A DNA stretch of 64,000 nucleotides from CALBPI01 sp039821645 (lineage in GTDB: Bacteria > Pseudomonadota > Gammaproteobacteria > Steroidobacterales > Woeseiaceae), in NCBI GenBank assembly GCA_039821645.1, contig JBCBNU010000006.1, positions 1 through 64,000 on the forward strand, given 5' to 3'. Below the pieces are notes generated by a model. The model was not told where the DNA came from. It ran no database searches and was given only the letters and a program-made list of their open reading frames with translations. A program made the position numbers and the translations under genes. Shown here piece after piece: positions 63,459-64,000 of the stretch (position 1 is its first letter; each line of letters opens with the position of its first letter).

Positions 63459-64000
63459 ACCGCTGCCGCTAAAAACACTCCTTCGCGACACCGCGGAATT
63501 GGTGTTGGACGGTAGGATTCTCCTGTTCTCCGGACTGATTTCATTTTTTCTCGCGATGGGATTTTCGTTGGTGCGCAGTCAGTTCACAATGGTGTTCGGC
63601 ATCATCATTCTGATTTATGCGACGTCGGCGTTCTTCAAGTTCACGACCATTGTCACGCGCTCGTTGGCGTTGGGGCGAGCTTTGCCTGCGGCTGAGTCCG
63701 CAGTTTTCGATTATTTTCGATCGCTATGGGCGTTCTCACCCTGGCTGATTTTTGTTTTCTACAATTTGCTTCTGATCGCTATCGGAGCAAAGTTTGGTGA
63801 GAACGCTGCCTTTGCCTATCTGCTCGTGACGGCCCCATTCATTCCGGCTGCGCTGGGTGTGATGGCGGTGAACGGCACACCCTTAGGATTTTTGAACCTT
63901 AAGGGCTTACTGCATGTTATCGGTGTCCTGAAACTCGACTACCTCAAAATCATACTGATCTGGTTCGTCGCCGGTCTGGTCGCTGCGTGGCTGCGCAGTC
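63448..64000 (+). CDS. Unknown membrane protein (3' end cut)
   Basis: An open frame from ATG 63448 runs past the window end with no stop (184 residues visible). It begins MSREPLPLKTLLRDTAELVL and has about five hydrophobic segments (ILLFSGLISFFLAMGFSLV, MVFGIIILIYATSAFF, SPWLIFVFYNLLLIAIG, AYLLVTAPFIPAALGV, IILIWFVAGLVAAWL). It overlaps yidD by 11 bp, so it is probably co-translated. Family not recognised. Confidence 0.68.
   Translation, partial: MSREPLPLKTLLRDTAELVLDGRILLFSGLISFFLAMGFSLVRSQFTMVFGIIILIYATSAFFKFTTIVTRSLALGRALPAAESAVFDYFRSLWAFSPWLIFVFYNLLLIAIGAKFGENAAFAYLLVTAPFIPAALGVMAVNGTPLGFLNLKGLLHVIGVLKLDYLKIILIWFVAGLVAAWLRS

Overview
The window is a bacterial chromosome segment, most likely from an aerobic anoxygenic phototrophic gammaproteobacterium. 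The flanking housekeeping genes point to the class: uvrA / MFS transporter / ssb, then miaB-phoH-ybeY-corC-lnt-leuS-lptE, match orders common in Pseudomonas-like genomes. The centre is a compact photosynthesis gene cluster of about 32 kb (28.8-60.6 kb). It encodes the later steps of bacteriochlorophyll a synthesis, part of a spheroidene/spirilloxanthin-type carotenoid pathway, LH1, and the L, M and H subunits of a type-II reaction centre. The only cyclase visible is the oxygen-dependent AcsF, which fits an aerobic lifestyle.

Left flank (1-28.8 kb): the 3' part of a very large OmpA/DUF11 outer-membrane protein, a DUF427 protein, a CopA-CopB copper-resistance pair, a decayed hydrolase, a membrane-anchored AraC-type regulator with an S41 peptidase, uvrA diverging from an MFS gene and ssb, several proteins of unknown function including two tandem SEL1-like paralogues, and the miaB-to-lptE block. 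Two unrecognised genes (an HExxH protein and a polytopic membrane protein) sit at the border of the photosynthesis cluster.

Photosynthesis cluster: on the minus strand are bchG, a PucC-like carrier and bchP, then the regulators ppaA (B12-binding antirepressor) and ppsR (PAS/HTH repressor). On the plus strand, a superoperon of overlapping genes runs bchF-N-B-L-M-lhaA-puhA-puhBC-acsF-puhE-bchI-D-O-crtB. crtC is convergent to crtB and divergent from crtE. Then come crtE-crtF and bchC-X-Y-Z-pufQ-B-A-L-M. Sites of the PpsR/CrtJ type (TGT-N12-ACA) lie before crtC/crtE, bchG and bchC, with weaker versions before bchF, so one PpsR/PpaA switch probably controls pigment and apoprotein genes together. 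The overall order resembles the Rhodobacter type, but several expected genes are missing: bchH between bchB and bchL, crtI, crtD and crtA, and pufC. PuhB and PuhC are fused in one reading frame.

Right flank (60.6-64 kb): hisI on the minus strand, facing the puf terminators, then cysS, a SufE-like gene, yidD and the start of an unknown membrane protein cut by the window end. I saw no tRNA, rRNA, insertion sequence or CRISPR array.
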